A DNA stretch of 64,000 nucleotides, taken from assembly GCA_028819475.1 (NCBI GenBank), contig JAPPLJ010000036.1, positions 62,001 through 126,000 on the forward strand. Reading direction: 5' to 3'. Position numbers and translations under genes: made by a program. The notes under the pieces are model-generated. The model saw only the letters and a list, made by a program, of their open reading frames with translations. It searched no databases and was not told the DNA's origin. How positions within the stretch are numbered: position 1 is the first letter of the stretch; each line of letters opens with the position of its first letter. This document shows, one piece after another, positions 41,614 to 50,182 of the stretch. The stretch comes from Rhodospirillaceae bacterium. GTDB taxonomy: Bacteria > Pseudomonadota > Alphaproteobacteria > Bin65.

Positions 41614-41895
41614 CCCGAAATGCGGGTCGACGGCATCGGGGACCGGCGCACAACTAGACCCGACGCCGGAGACGATCCAGCGCGGCGTGCCGGGCTGCGC
41701 CCCTTCGCAGCAGTCCGGGCGCGGGAGGCCGGCGCGCATTGCCGCCGGACATCGGCGTCGCTATGTAGCGGCGACCGGCAGAATACCGTAAATCGCCTGC
41801 GATGCGCGAGGAATGCGCAGCGGGAAGCGGGACGGAATGCACCATCGCAGCGTGCGATAGACCCGATAAGGGGCCAATTCAGGGACGGCGAAGAG

Positions 41896-43161
41896 ATGCC
41901 TTGGAAAAACCAGAGCGGCGGCTCGGGCGGCGGTGGGCCGTGGGGCGGCAATGGCGGCGGCAGGGGCCCGTGGGGCGCCGGCGGCGGCAACGGGGGCGGT
42001 CGACGGCCCGGCGGCTTCGGCGGCGGGCGGGGCGGCCAGCCACCCAATTTCGAAGACATGATCCGGCGCGGCCAGGATGGCGTGCGCCGGGTGATGCCGG
42101 GCGGCGTCGGCTCGCCCAAGGGCCTCGCGCTGATCGCCCTGCTGGTCGTCGCGATCTGGATGGCGACCGGGTTCTACCGCGTCGACCCGAAGGAAGCCGG
42201 CGTCGAACTGGTGTTCGGCGAGGTGGTCCATGTCTCGGCCCAGGGCCTGCACTGGAACTGGCCGTCGCCGATCGGCGAGACCGAGAAGCCGAAGATCACC
42301 GAGATCTCCAAGACCAACGTCGGCTTCATCCAGCTCGGCGATTCGCGCCGCACGGAAGAGCAGGAAAGCCTGATGCTGACCGGCGACGAGAATATCGTCG
42401 ACATCAAGGTCGTGGTGCACTGGCGCATCGACGCCCGGCCCGTGACCCGCACAGTCGACGGCGCCGAGATTACGAGCCAGCCCGGCATCCGCAACTACCT
42501 GTTCAACATCCGCAACCCGGAAAAGACCATCAAGGACGCGACCGAGAGCGCGATCCGCGAGATCGTCGGCAAGACGCCGTTCGAGGAAATCCGGACCAAA
42601 GGCCGGCAGAAAATCCAGGGCGACGCCAAGCTGCTGATCCAGCGCATTCTCAGCGATTACGGCGCCGGCATCGAGGTGGTCCGCGTCCAGCTCCTCGGCG
42701 CCGATCCGCCGGACAAGGTGCTCGACGCCTTCCGCGACGTGCAGGCCGCCCGTGCCGACCGGGACAAGATGATCAACGAGGCGACCGCCTATCAGAAGCG
42801 GATCCTGGAACGGGCGAACGGCCGGGCCGACCAGATCACCCGGGCGGCGGAAGCCTTCAAACAGGAGCGCATCCAGATCGCCCAGGGCGAGACCAGCCGC
42901 TTCCTGGCGCTGTTGCGCGAATACGAGGCGGCGAAGGACATCACCCGCAAGCGCATCTACATCTCCACGATGCAGAATATCCTGAAGAGCATGGAGAAGA
43001 TCATCGTGGACCAGTCCGGCAGCCAGGGCGTCGTGCCCTACCTGCCGCTCGACGAACTGATCAAGCAGCGCGGCACGCCCAGCAACGAGGACGGCGACGT
43101 GGCACCCGGAACGGGCCCGACGCTCCGCCAGCCGGAAGCCGACGCCAGCAGGAGCCAGTAG
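41896..43161 (+). CDS. hflK: HflK, subunit of the HflKC regulator of FtsH protease
   Basis: This is a 421-residue SPFH-family membrane protein. The first 50 residues are Gly/Trp/Arg-rich, as usual in alphaproteobacterial HflK. One membrane span at about 76-93 precedes an SPFH domain facing the periplasm, starting FYRVDPKEAGVELVFGEVV. HflK and HflC form a large cap around the membrane protease FtsH and restrain it. It lies 1 base upstream of hflC. AAGAG before the ATG is an adequate ribosome site. Confidence 0.95.
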   Translation: MPWKNQSGGSGGGGPWGGNGGGRGPWGAGGGNGGGRRPGGFGGGRGGQPPNFEDMIRRGQDGVRRVMPGGVGSPKGLALIALLVVAIWMATGFYRVDPKEAGVELVFGEVVHVSAQGLHWNWPSPIGETEKPKITEISKTNVGFIQLGDSRRTEEQESLMLTGDENIVDIKVVVHWRIDARPVTRTVDGAEITSQPGIRNYLFNIRNPEKTIKDATESAIREIVGKTPFEEIRTKGRQKIQGDAKLLIQRILSDYGAGIEVVRVQLLGADPPDKVLDAFRDVQAARADRDKMINEATAYQKRILERANGRADQITRAAEAFKQERIQIAQGETSRFLALLREYEAAKDITRKRIYISTMQNILKSMEKIIVDQSGSQGVVPYLPLDELIKQRGTPSNEDGDVAPGTGPTLRQPEADASRSQ

Positions 43162-43162
43162 C

Positions 43163-44053
43163 ATGACCCGCACCCGTATCGCCCTGATCGCGTTTCTGGT
43201 CATCATCGGCGTGCTCGGCTATTCGGCCGTGTACACGGTTCACGAGCGCGACCAGGTGCTCGTGCTGCAGTTCGGCAAGGTCGTGCGCCAGGACAGCGAT
43301 CCCGGTCTGCACTTCAAGCTGCCGTTCATCCAGAACATCCGCTATTTCGACCGGCGCGTTCTCGACCTCGACGTGGCGCCGGCGGAAATGCCGACCACCG
43401 ACCAGAAACAGACGGTTGTCGACACCATCGCCCGCTACCGGATCAAGAATCCGCTGAAATTCTTCCAGGCGGCGAGGGCCGTGGAGGTTTTCGAGCAGCA
43501 GCTCGGCGACATCGTGAGCTCGACGACGCGGGCGGTGTTTGCCCGTGTCCCGCTGGCGGAACTGCTGACGGCAAAGCGCGCCGACATCATGCGCGACATC
43601 GCCGACCGCGTGAGCGCCGCCGTGGAAGACCGCTATGGCGTCGACCTGATCGACGTCCGGGTCAAACGGCTCGACCTGCCGCCGCAGAACAGCGAACGGA
43701 TCCTGCAGCGGATGGAATCCCAGCGGCGCCAGGAAGCGACCGGCATCCGGGCCAACGGCGAGCGCGAATCGGCCCGCATCAGGGCGGATGCCGACCGCGA
43801 TTCGCGGATCACCGTCGCCAAGGCCGAGCGCCGGTCCCAGGAACTGCGCGGCGAGGGCGAGGGCAGGGCGCAGGAGATCTACAACAAGGCCTATGGCCGG
43901 GACGGCGGGTTCTTCGAGTTCTGGATCTCCATGAACGCGCTGCGCGATTCGCTCGGCGCGGAAAACACGCGCTATATCGGCCCGGCCGCAGGGGAGTTCT
44001 TCAAGTTTTTCGGCGACATGGACGGCAAGAAGGCCGGAGGCGAGAAGAAATAG
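43163..44053 (+). CDS. hflC: HflC, subunit of the HflKC regulator of FtsH protease
   Basis: This 296-residue protein has one N-terminal span (about 6-24) followed by the SPFH domain (VYTVHERDQVLVLQFGKVV) and a charged coiled-coil region ending around FFEFWISMNALRDSL, a conserved HflC element. It pairs with HflK, encoded 1 base upstream. Length fits the family (about 290-330). Confidence 0.95.
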   Translation: MTRTRIALIAFLVIIGVLGYSAVYTVHERDQVLVLQFGKVVRQDSDPGLHFKLPFIQNIRYFDRRVLDLDVAPAEMPTTDQKQTVVDTIARYRIKNPLKFFQAARAVEVFEQQLGDIVSSTTRAVFARVPLAELLTAKRADIMRDIADRVSAAVEDRYGVDLIDVRVKRLDLPPQNSERILQRMESQRRQEATGIRANGERESARIRADADRDSRITVAKAERRSQELRGEGEGRAQEIYNKAYGRDGGFFEFWISMNALRDSLGAENTRYIGPAAGEFFKFFGDMDGKKAGGEKK

Positions 44054-44143
44054 CCGCCGGCTTGGCGGTTCCGGGGGCCGTCCCGGAACAGGCAGGCGCT
44101 CCGGTCGCCGGAACATGGTGCCGGGAACACGGATGAACGTCGG

Positions 44144-44326
44144 GTGAAAGAACTGCTGCTGGCGCTCTGTCTGGCGATCGCGCTGGAAGGCATGATCTAT
44201 GCGCTCTTCCCCAACGGGATGCGCCGGCTGATGCAGGTGTTCCTTGAAGCTTCGGAAGCGGCGATCCGCCTGACCGGGCTGGGCGCGGCGGCGGTCGGCC
44301 TTGGCCTGATCTGGCTGATACGGTGA
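44144..44326 (+). CDS. DUF2065 small membrane protein
   Basis: This 60-residue protein has two hydrophobic spans, with the DUF2065 pattern: an N-terminal LLALCLAIALEGMIYALFP, the conserved MRRLMQ turn and a C-terminal LGAAAVGLGLIWLI span. It is often found next to hflKC in proteobacteria, as here. The start is GTG (44144); the ribosome site is poor. Role unknown. Confidence 0.8.
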   Translation: MKELLLALCLAIALEGMIYALFPNGMRRLMQVFLEASEAAIRLTGLGAAAVGLGLIWLIR

Positions 44327-44454
44327 AAGTCCGCGCGGCGGCGTCCCGAACCGGTCCCGAAACCGAAAGCCGATTGACCTGAACCGCCGCCGATTGGAGA
44401 CTGCGGCGGAGAGACAGGCCGGCGGCGGCCCTGTCCGGACGCTAGAGTGCGGTC

Positions 44455-45222
44455 ATGAGCGACGCCGATATCTCCGTCACAGGCGGCAGAATCATTCCGG
44501 GAGACCTGCCGTGCCTGGTCTGCCAGGCCCGGTCGTCCGCCGTCTGCAGCGTTCTGAAGGGCGAGCGTATCGCCTGCCTGAAGGATATCGTCGTCCGCCG
44601 CCAGATCGACGCCGGGCGCCGCCTGTTCGACGAGGGCGATCCGGCCGCGCATTATTTCATCGTCACCGACGGCGCCATGATGGTGTTCAAAGAGGCCCAT
44701 GACGGGCGGCGGCAGATCACCGGATTCCTCTATCCCGGCGACATGCTGGGGCTCAATCACCACCAGCGCTATGCCTATTCCGCCGAGGCGCTCGGCGAGG
44801 CGATCGTCTGCCAGTATCCGATCGCGGCCATGAACGGGCTGTTCCGGGAATTTCCCGACATGGAACACTGGCTGTTGCGCCATTGCTCCGACGAACTGGC
44901 TTCGGCCCACGACCAGATGTTCCTGCTCGGCCGCAAGACCGCGATGGAGAAGATCGCAACCTTCCTGTGGTTCCAGATGCACCGGATGCGCCGGCGCAGC
45001 CCGGATGCCACGCGGCTCGAACTGTCGATGTCTCGGCGCGAAATTGCCGACTATCTCGGGCTGACCGTGGAGACGGTGAGCCGCACGATCACCCGGCTGC
45101 GCCGCGACGGCACGATCCGGACGGTCGGAAAGCAGACCGTCGACGTGCTGGATGCCGACGAACTGCGCGAGCGGGCCGGGGGCGACGGGGCCCTGAAGCC
45201 GGCAACGGCGCACCCCGGCTGA
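44455..45222 (+). CDS. FNR/FnrL-type oxygen-sensing transcription regulator
   Basis: This is a 255-residue Crp/Fnr-family regulator. The 4Fe-4S ligand cysteines are visible as C20, C23 and C31 (CLVCQARSSAVC), with a fourth at C119 (EAIVCQYP). This is the arrangement of oxygen-sensing FNR/FnrL/FixK-like proteins. The helix-turn-helix MSRREIADYLGLTVETVSRT lies near the C-terminus, with the E--SR recognition residues that read TTGAT half-sites. A perfect TTGAT-N4-ATCAA box precedes the nearby universal stress gene, so that gene is a likely target. A weak half-site at 44374 lies upstream of this gene. Confidence 0.92.
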   Translation: MSDADISVTGGRIIPGDLPCLVCQARSSAVCSVLKGERIACLKDIVVRRQIDAGRRLFDEGDPAAHYFIVTDGAMMVFKEAHDGRRQITGFLYPGDMLGLNHHQRYAYSAEALGEAIVCQYPIAAMNGLFREFPDMEHWLLRHCSDELASAHDQMFLLGRKTAMEKIATFLWFQMHRMRRRSPDATRLELSMSRREIADYLGLTVETVSRTITRLRRDGTIRTVGKQTVDVLDADELRERAGGDGALKPATAHPG

Positions 45223-45293
45223 GCGGCGGTCCCGGCTTCCGGCGGACCGGGGCCTCGTCCGCTTCTATCGGAACTGCCGATGCCGCCGGCGTC

Positions 45294-45426
45294 CCCTTCG
45301 ACTTGGCTCAGGGCGTCCCTCGATACGGCGCGCAGGCGCGCCTACTCGGATGAGGGTTGTTTTTGGCTACCCCAATTTTCCCTCATCCTGAGTAGCCCCG
45401 GGCTCCGGCCGGGGCGTATCGAAGGG
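45294..45426. repeat. Palindromic intergenic repeat, second family
   Basis: CCCTTCGA (45294) pairs with TCGAAGGG (45419-45426). Inside, CCTCGATACG pairs with CGTATCGAAGG, and CTACTCGGATGAGGG (45342-45356) pairs with CCCTCATCCTGAGTAG (45380-45395). It sits between convergent genes and could stop transcription from both sides. It is probably a mobile or dispersed repeat; one end resembles part of the repeat at 143-295. Confidence 0.7.
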
Positions 45427-45443
45427 CGATCGCCCCACCGCCT

Positions 45444-46283
45444 TCAGTGGCTCATCAGCACCGGAACCGGCATCTGGTCGAGGATGTCCCGGGTCGCGCC
45501 GCCCAGGGCCAGTTCGCGGAAGCGCGAATGGCTGTAGCCGCCCATCACGACCAGGTCGGCGCTGTGGTCCGCCGCGCGCGACATCACGACGTCGCCGACC
45601 CGGATGTCGTGGGCGATGTGCTCGGCGACGGACGCTGCCGCGCCCATGCGCCCGGCAAAGCCGGTCAGGCGGTCGGCGTCGCCGGCCGATGCCTTCTGCT
45701 CGCTGTCCGGCGCGACCGTCAGGAACAGCACATCGGCGCCGTCCATGAAGGGCGCGGCGTCGTTGAAGGCGCGCACGGCCTCGCGGCTGCCGTCCCACGC
45801 CACCAGGATGCGCCGGAATTCCGGGTCCGCGCCGATATAGGGATGGAACAGGACCGGCCGGCCGCTGCGCATCACGATGTCCGACACGCTCTCGCGGGTC
45901 AGATAGTTGAGCGGGTCTCCCTCATCCGGCTGGGCGATCACCAGCAAGGCCGACGATTGCGCGGCCCGGATCATCGCCGCCGCGCGGTCCCCTTCGGCTT
46001 CCAGCCAGTCCGTCGGCACCTCGCCGGCCGCGGCCTCGAACTCCGGGCGCAGCCTGCCGATATGGGCGTCGATCTCCGTGCCGTGCACCTCGCGGAGCCG
46101 GTCCATCACCTCGTTGTTCGGCAGGGCCGGCCAGACCGATGCGGAGACCGCGGGGTTGGGCAGCCGGGCGAAGACGCCGACCAGTTCGCCGCCGTACCGC
46201 CGGGCGATCGCTGTCGCGAAGGCCACCCGTTTCGCACAGGCCCTGTCGCCGTCCACATTCACCGCCACCCGATGGAACGCCAT
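45444..46283 (-). CDS. Universal stress protein with tandem Usp domains
   Basis: This 279-residue protein has two UspA domains, one ending near residue 145 (VMRSGRPVLFHPY) and the second near the C-terminus (ADLVVMGGYSHSRFRELALGGATR, a G-2x-G-9x-G(S/T)-type ATP site with variation). AGGAGG lies 8 bases before the ATG at 46283. An FNR box lies 63-76 bases upstream of the start, placing it near -41.5 of a plausible start site, the class II activation geometry. Expected role: survival in low oxygen or stationary phase. Confidence 0.9.
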   Translation of the reverse strand: MAFHRVAVNVDGDRACAKRVAFATAIARRYGGELVGVFARLPNPAVSASVWPALPNNEVMDRLREVHGTEIDAHIGRLRPEFEAAAGEVPTDWLEAEGDRAAAMIRAAQSSALLVIAQPDEGDPLNYLTRESVSDIVMRSGRPVLFHPYIGADPEFRRILVAWDGSREAVRAFNDAAPFMDGADVLFLTVAPDSEQKASAGDADRLTGFAGRMGAAASVAEHIAHDIRVGDVVMSRAADHSADLVVMGGYSHSRFRELALGGATRDILDQMPVPVLMSH

Positions 46284-46345
46284 GACCGCCTCCTGCAAAG
46301 AAAACCGGTGCGAAATCAGACTATCCCGGCACCCCGCCCGAAGCG

Positions 46346-46359
46346 TTGATCTGAATCAA
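46346..46359. promoter_or_regulatory. Perfect FNR/FixK binding box
   Basis: TTGATCTGAATCAA matches the TTGAT-N4-ATCAA consensus exactly. It lies upstream of the universal stress gene on the minus strand, about 70 bases from its start codon. The only Crp/Fnr-family gene in the window is 1.1 kb away and has the cluster cysteines of an FNR-type protein. Confidence 0.8.
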
Positions 46360-46391
46360 ACGCTACAAGCGCGACGGCACCCCCACCTGGC

Positions 46392-46416
46392 TTCCTCCTC
46401 TGAAGAGGGGGAGGAA
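46392..46416 (-). terminator. Hairpin after the isochorismatase-fold gene
   Basis: TTCCTCCTC and GAGGGGGAGGAA form a stem around a TGAA loop, with a GGG bulge, 22 bases past the stop codon at 46438. There is no T-run in the direction of reading, so it may be partial. Confidence 0.4.
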
Positions 46417-46437
46417 AACGATGCCCGTGGTGCGAGC

Positions 46438-47076
46438 TCAAGCTACGACCCGGTTCTCCACCGCCGCGCCCTCGCGCAGGGCGCGAACCACGGCCTCCGA
46501 GGTCGAGACCAGGCCGAAATGGGTGCCGATATCGTAGAGGCTCGACTCCTGTTCGCGCGGGCCGGTCGCGGCAACGCAGTCCTCGGGCACGATCACCCGG
46601 TAGCCGTGGAAGAAGGCGTCATGGACCGTCGAGCGCACGCAGATGTTGGTGACGACGCCGACGACGATCAGCGTATCGGCCTCCATGTCCTTCAGGCTGA
46701 GGTCGAGGTCAGTGTTGAAGAAGCCGGAATAGCGCCGCTTGACGATCTCGATGTCGCCGGGCTGCCGGTCAAGCGCGTCGATCACCCCGGCGCCCCAGCT
46801 GCCCTCGATGCAGTGGGGCGTCCGCTTGAGGAATTCGCGCTCGCGCCTTGCCTGCGGCCGGTGGGTATCCTTGATGAAGGCGACGGTCCCGTCGGTGTCG
46901 CGAACGGCCGCGATCACCGCGTTCTGCGGCGGCACCAGCCGCTCCGAGCCGGGCAGGACCATCGCGCCGCCCTCGGCGCAGAAATCGTTCATCATGTCCA
47001 CGACGAGGACCGCGGTATGCGGCGGCGACAGGGTCATGCTGTCGTCGCTGTGCCGGTGGGCGGAAAAGCTGTCCAT
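46438..47076 (-). CDS. Isochorismatase-fold cysteine hydrolase
   Basis: This 212-residue hydrolase shows the catalytic triad of the family: Asp27 (VVDMMNDF), Lys113 (IVKRRYSGF) and Cys146 (VVTNICVRST). Members include nicotinamidase, N-carbamoyl amidases and biuret hydrolase. The metal ligands of nicotinamidase are not clearly conserved here, so an N-carbamoyl- or ureido-acid amidase is as likely. GGGAG lies 7 bases before the ATG. It is divergent from the polyamine-type binding protein gene and could act on the compound that protein binds. Confidence 0.88.
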   Translation of the reverse strand: MDSFSAHRHSDDSMTLSPPHTAVLVVDMMNDFCAEGGAMVLPGSERLVPPQNAVIAAVRDTDGTVAFIKDTHRPQARREREFLKRTPHCIEGSWGAGVIDALDRQPGDIEIVKRRYSGFFNTDLDLSLKDMEADTLIVVGVVTNICVRSTVHDAFFHGYRVIVPEDCVAATGPREQESSLYDIGTHFGLVSTSEAVVRALREGAAVENRVVA

Positions 47077-47141
47077 CGGGGACTCCCGGCTTGGGGCCGT
47101 CTACAATAGCGCCGTGCATCGACGATGAGAAGGAGGCGCCG

Positions 47142-48311
47142 ATGAGCGACACCGGTAAGCGGAGCCGGACCGGCCGGACCGGCTCCGAGGTCGGCCGGCG
47201 GACCGTGCTGAAAGCCGGCGCCGCGGCGGCCGGCGCGGTTGCGGCAGGCCCGCTCGCCGTCTTTTCGCGCGGCGCCCGCGCCGCGGACCGGCTGCGGGTG
47301 CTGACATGGCCGGGCTACGAAGAAAAGGCGGTCGCGGAGGAGTTCGAGGACACGCACGGCATCAAGCTGGATTTCAAGGTCTATATCGGCGGCGAGCAGA
47401 TGCTCCGGTCGTTCAACCGGGCACCGCGCGGGACCTACGACACTGTGCTGGTCGACGCCGAGTACGTTCGCAAGCTCGCCGCCATGGACGCGATCGAACC
47501 CTACAGTCCGGGAGAGATACCGGAACTCGCCAACTACCATCCCCGGTTCAGGACCATGCGCCAGGTCAGGGCGGGCGGCGGCCGGATATGGGGCACGGCC
47601 ACGCGCTTCGGTTTCTACGCCATCTCCTACAACGCCGACCGCATGAGCCGGGCAGCGAGCGGGGACTGGAATTCGCTGTTTCTGCCCGGGCTTGCCGGCC
47701 GGATCGGCGTTCTGGACTGGTATCTGCCGAACATGGGCATTGCGAGCCTCGCGGTTCATCCCGGCAAGGAAAACCCCTACGACCTGAGCGACGAGCAGCT
47801 AGGCGCGGTCAGGGCGTGGCTGCTCAGACTGAGGCCACAGGTCGGCATGCTGGGCGCCAGCAGCCGGCCCATCGCGCAGGCCATGATCGAAGGCGACATC
47901 GTTGCCGCCATGGTCGGAGACCTCGATATCGATCTCAAGCTCGCCGGTTACCCCAACTTCGAGGCGACAATTCCGAAACAGGGCGGCATCCGCTGGCAGG
48001 AAGTGGCCACCGTGTGCAAGCAAAGCCGGAACAAGGATCTCGCTCTCGAGTGGATCAGGTATGTCAGTCAGGCCCATGTCCAGGCGAAGCTCTGTTTCGC
48101 CAAGGCGTTCAAGGCCCGCGGCCCGAACCTCAAGGTCGCAGACCATTGGACTGCCGAGCAGAACCGGCTCATGGGCTACGACCCTGATCCGGAAAACCGC
48201 GGCCGGATGCGCGTGGAGGCGTTGATCGACCGCAGCGTCGCCCGCGACCTCCCGGTCCGGCAGAAGACGAAAGCCTGGATCGACATTTTCAACGAATTCA
48301 GGGCCGGCTAG
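47142..48311 (+). CDS. Tat-exported ABC binding protein, polyamine type (PotD/PotF family)
   Basis: This 389-residue binding protein has a Tat signal (GRRTVLKAGAAAAGAVAAG near 20-39, cleavage near ARAA). The mature part reads like PotD-type proteins: LRVLTWPGYEEKAVAEEFE, FNRAPRGTYDTVLVDAEYV, and GTATRFGFYAISYNADRMS. AAGGAGG lies before the ATG. No permease or ATPase gene follows; the next genes are on the other strand, so its membrane partners are encoded elsewhere. Ligand not known. Confidence 0.87.
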   Translation: MSDTGKRSRTGRTGSEVGRRTVLKAGAAAAGAVAAGPLAVFSRGARAADRLRVLTWPGYEEKAVAEEFEDTHGIKLDFKVYIGGEQMLRSFNRAPRGTYDTVLVDAEYVRKLAAMDAIEPYSPGEIPELANYHPRFRTMRQVRAGGGRIWGTATRFGFYAISYNADRMSRAASGDWNSLFLPGLAGRIGVLDWYLPNMGIASLAVHPGKENPYDLSDEQLGAVRAWLLRLRPQVGMLGASSRPIAQAMIEGDIVAAMVGDLDIDLKLAGYPNFEATIPKQGGIRWQEVATVCKQSRNKDLALEWIRYVSQAHVQAKLCFAKAFKARGPNLKVADHWTAEQNRLMGYDPDPENRGRMRVEALIDRSVARDLPVRQKTKAWIDIFNEFRAG

Positions 48312-48364
48312 GGCCGCCCGACGGTACTGGCCCGGCGACACTGACACAGCGCATCGACGGCGCC

Positions 48365-50152
48365 CTAAGCGGACCGGGCGCCGGCCGCGAGCATCTCGAT
48401 CATCTTGTCGCGCATGACAAATTTTTGCGGCTTGCCGGTCACGGTCATCGGCAATTCGTCGACGAAGCGGACGTAGCGCGGAATCTTGTAGTGAGCGATC
48501 TGGCCGCGGCAGAAGTCGCGGATCGACTCCTCGGTCTCCGCCGCGCCCGGCTGCAGTACGATCCAGGCGCAGACCTCCTCGCCATAGCGCTCGTCCGGTA
48601 CGCCGAAGACCTGGACGTCCTGAACGTTGTCATGGCGCAGCAGGAATTCCTCGACCTCGCGCGGATAGACGTTCTCGCCGCCGCGGATCAGCATGTCCTT
48701 GACCCGGCCGACGATCTCGCAATAGCCCTCGGCGTCGATGGTCGCCAGGTCGCCGGTGTGCATCCAGCCTTCGGCGTCGACCGCCTCGCGCGTGCGCTCC
48801 AGGTCGCCCCAGTAGCCGCGCATCACCAGGTAGCCGCGGGTGCACAGTTCGCCCCGTTCGCCGACCGGCAGCGTCCGTCCGTCATCGGGATCGACGATCT
48901 TGCATTCGGCGTGCGGCTGGATGCGGCCGACCGTCGAGACGCGCTTCTCGATCGGGTCGTCGGTCGCGCTCTGGAACGAGACCGGGCTGGTTTCGGTCAT
49001 GCCGTAGGCGATGGTCACGTCCGACATGTTCATGTCGCCGATCACCTGCTTCATGGTCTCGATCGGGCAGGGCGCGCCCGCCATGATGCCGGTGCGCAGG
49101 GCCGAGAGGTCCGCTTTCGCGAAATCGGGATGGGACAACATGGCGATGAACATGGTCGGCACGCCGTAGAGGGCCGTGCATTTCTCGTCGTTCAGCGCCT
49201 TCAGCGTGTCGCCGGGCTCGAAGCCTTCGCCGGGGAAGGTCATGGCGGCGCCCTTGGTGACGCAGCCCAGCGTGCCCATGACCATGCCGAAGCAGTGGTA
49301 GAGTGGCACCGGGATGCACAGCCGGTCGGCCGCGGTGAAGCGCATCGCGTCGGTGGTGAAGCGGGCGTTGTTGACGATGTTGCGGTGGGTCAGCGTGGCG
49401 CCCTTGGGTGCGCCGGTGGTGCCGCTGGTGAACTGGATGTTGATCGGGTCGCCGGGCTCCAGCGTCGCGCCGATATCGTCGACCATCTTCAGGGCCGCCG
49501 GCCCGGCCATGCCGGCAACGTCGCCGAAATTGACCATGCCGGGGGATTTGGCGTCGCCCATGCGGATGACGGTGCGCAGCTGGGGCAGCTTTGCCGATTG
49601 CAGCCTGCCGGGCTCGGCGTCCGCCAACTCCGGCCCCAGCGATTGCAGCATTTCCAGGTAACGGCTGGTCTTGAAGGACTCGGCCAGGATCACCCCTTTG
49701 CAGCCGACCTTGTTGAGGGCGTATTCCAGCTCCGCCAGCCGGTAGGCCGGATTGATGTTGACCATCACCGCGCCGATCTCTGCGGTCGCAAACTGGGTCA
49801 GCACCCATTCCGGCCGGTTCGGCGCCCAGATGCCGATCCGGTCGCCCTTGCCGAAGCCGAGCGCCACCAGGCCGGCGGCGAAGCGGCGCGCCTCTTCCTT
49901 CAGTTCGCGCCAGGTCCAGCGCAGGCCGCTGTCGCAGAACACCGCGGCCAGGGCCTCGGGATAAGCGGCCGCCGTATCGGCGAGCAGCGCGCCGATGGTT
50001 TTTTCCAGCAGCGCGGGCGCCTTCGCGCCGATAACGTGGGAGAGGCCATCGCGCGGCCCCTGGTCGTGCGGGGCGTCCGCTCCGCCGGCTTCGGAGGCCT
50101 TGTCCAGCGACGTAATCGGCTTGGCGAGATCTACGGTCCAGTCGGTGCTCAT
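48365..50152 (-). CDS. Acyl-CoA ligase (AMP-dependent synthetase)
   Basis: This 595-residue ANL-superfamily enzyme activates a carboxylic acid with ATP and CoA. The AMP-binding loop [19 protein letters not shown] is near residue 228, YGMTETSP near 362, the hinge [16 protein letters not shown] near 471, and the C-terminal catalytic lysine in TVTGKPQKF. The overall type is fatty-acyl or medium-chain acyl-CoA synthetase. It is the last gene of the amide-transport operon, 30 bases after the ATPase-amidase fusion. It could convert the acid released by the amidase into its CoA ester; this is inference. Confidence 0.93.
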   Translation of the reverse strand: MSTDWTVDLAKPITSLDKASEAGGADAPHDQGPRDGLSHVIGAKAPALLEKTIGALLADTAAAYPEALAAVFCDSGLRWTWRELKEEARRFAAGLVALGFGKGDRIGIWAPNRPEWVLTQFATAEIGAVMVNINPAYRLAELEYALNKVGCKGVILAESFKTSRYLEMLQSLGPELADAEPGRLQSAKLPQLRTVIRMGDAKSPGMVNFGDVAGMAGPAALKMVDDIGATLEPGDPINIQFTSGTTGAPKGATLTHRNIVNNARFTTDAMRFTAADRLCIPVPLYHCFGMVMGTLGCVTKGAAMTFPGEGFEPGDTLKALNDEKCTALYGVPTMFIAMLSHPDFAKADLSALRTGIMAGAPCPIETMKQVIGDMNMSDVTIAYGMTETSPVSFQSATDDPIEKRVSTVGRIQPHAECKIVDPDDGRTLPVGERGELCTRGYLVMRGYWGDLERTREAVDAEGWMHTGDLATIDAEGYCEIVGRVKDMLIRGGENVYPREVEEFLLRHDNVQDVQVFGVPDERYGEEVCAWIVLQPGAAETEESIRDFCRGQIAHYKIPRYVRFVDELPMTVTGKPQKFVMRDKMIEMLAAGARSA

Positions 50153-50182
50153 GATCTTGGTGTCCGGGTTCCAGGCTCCGGC

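Noticed and set aside
44374-44387. FNR box upstream of the Crp/Fnr regulator gene
   Set aside because: TTGACCTGAACCGC keeps one half-site only; too weak to claim autoregulation.
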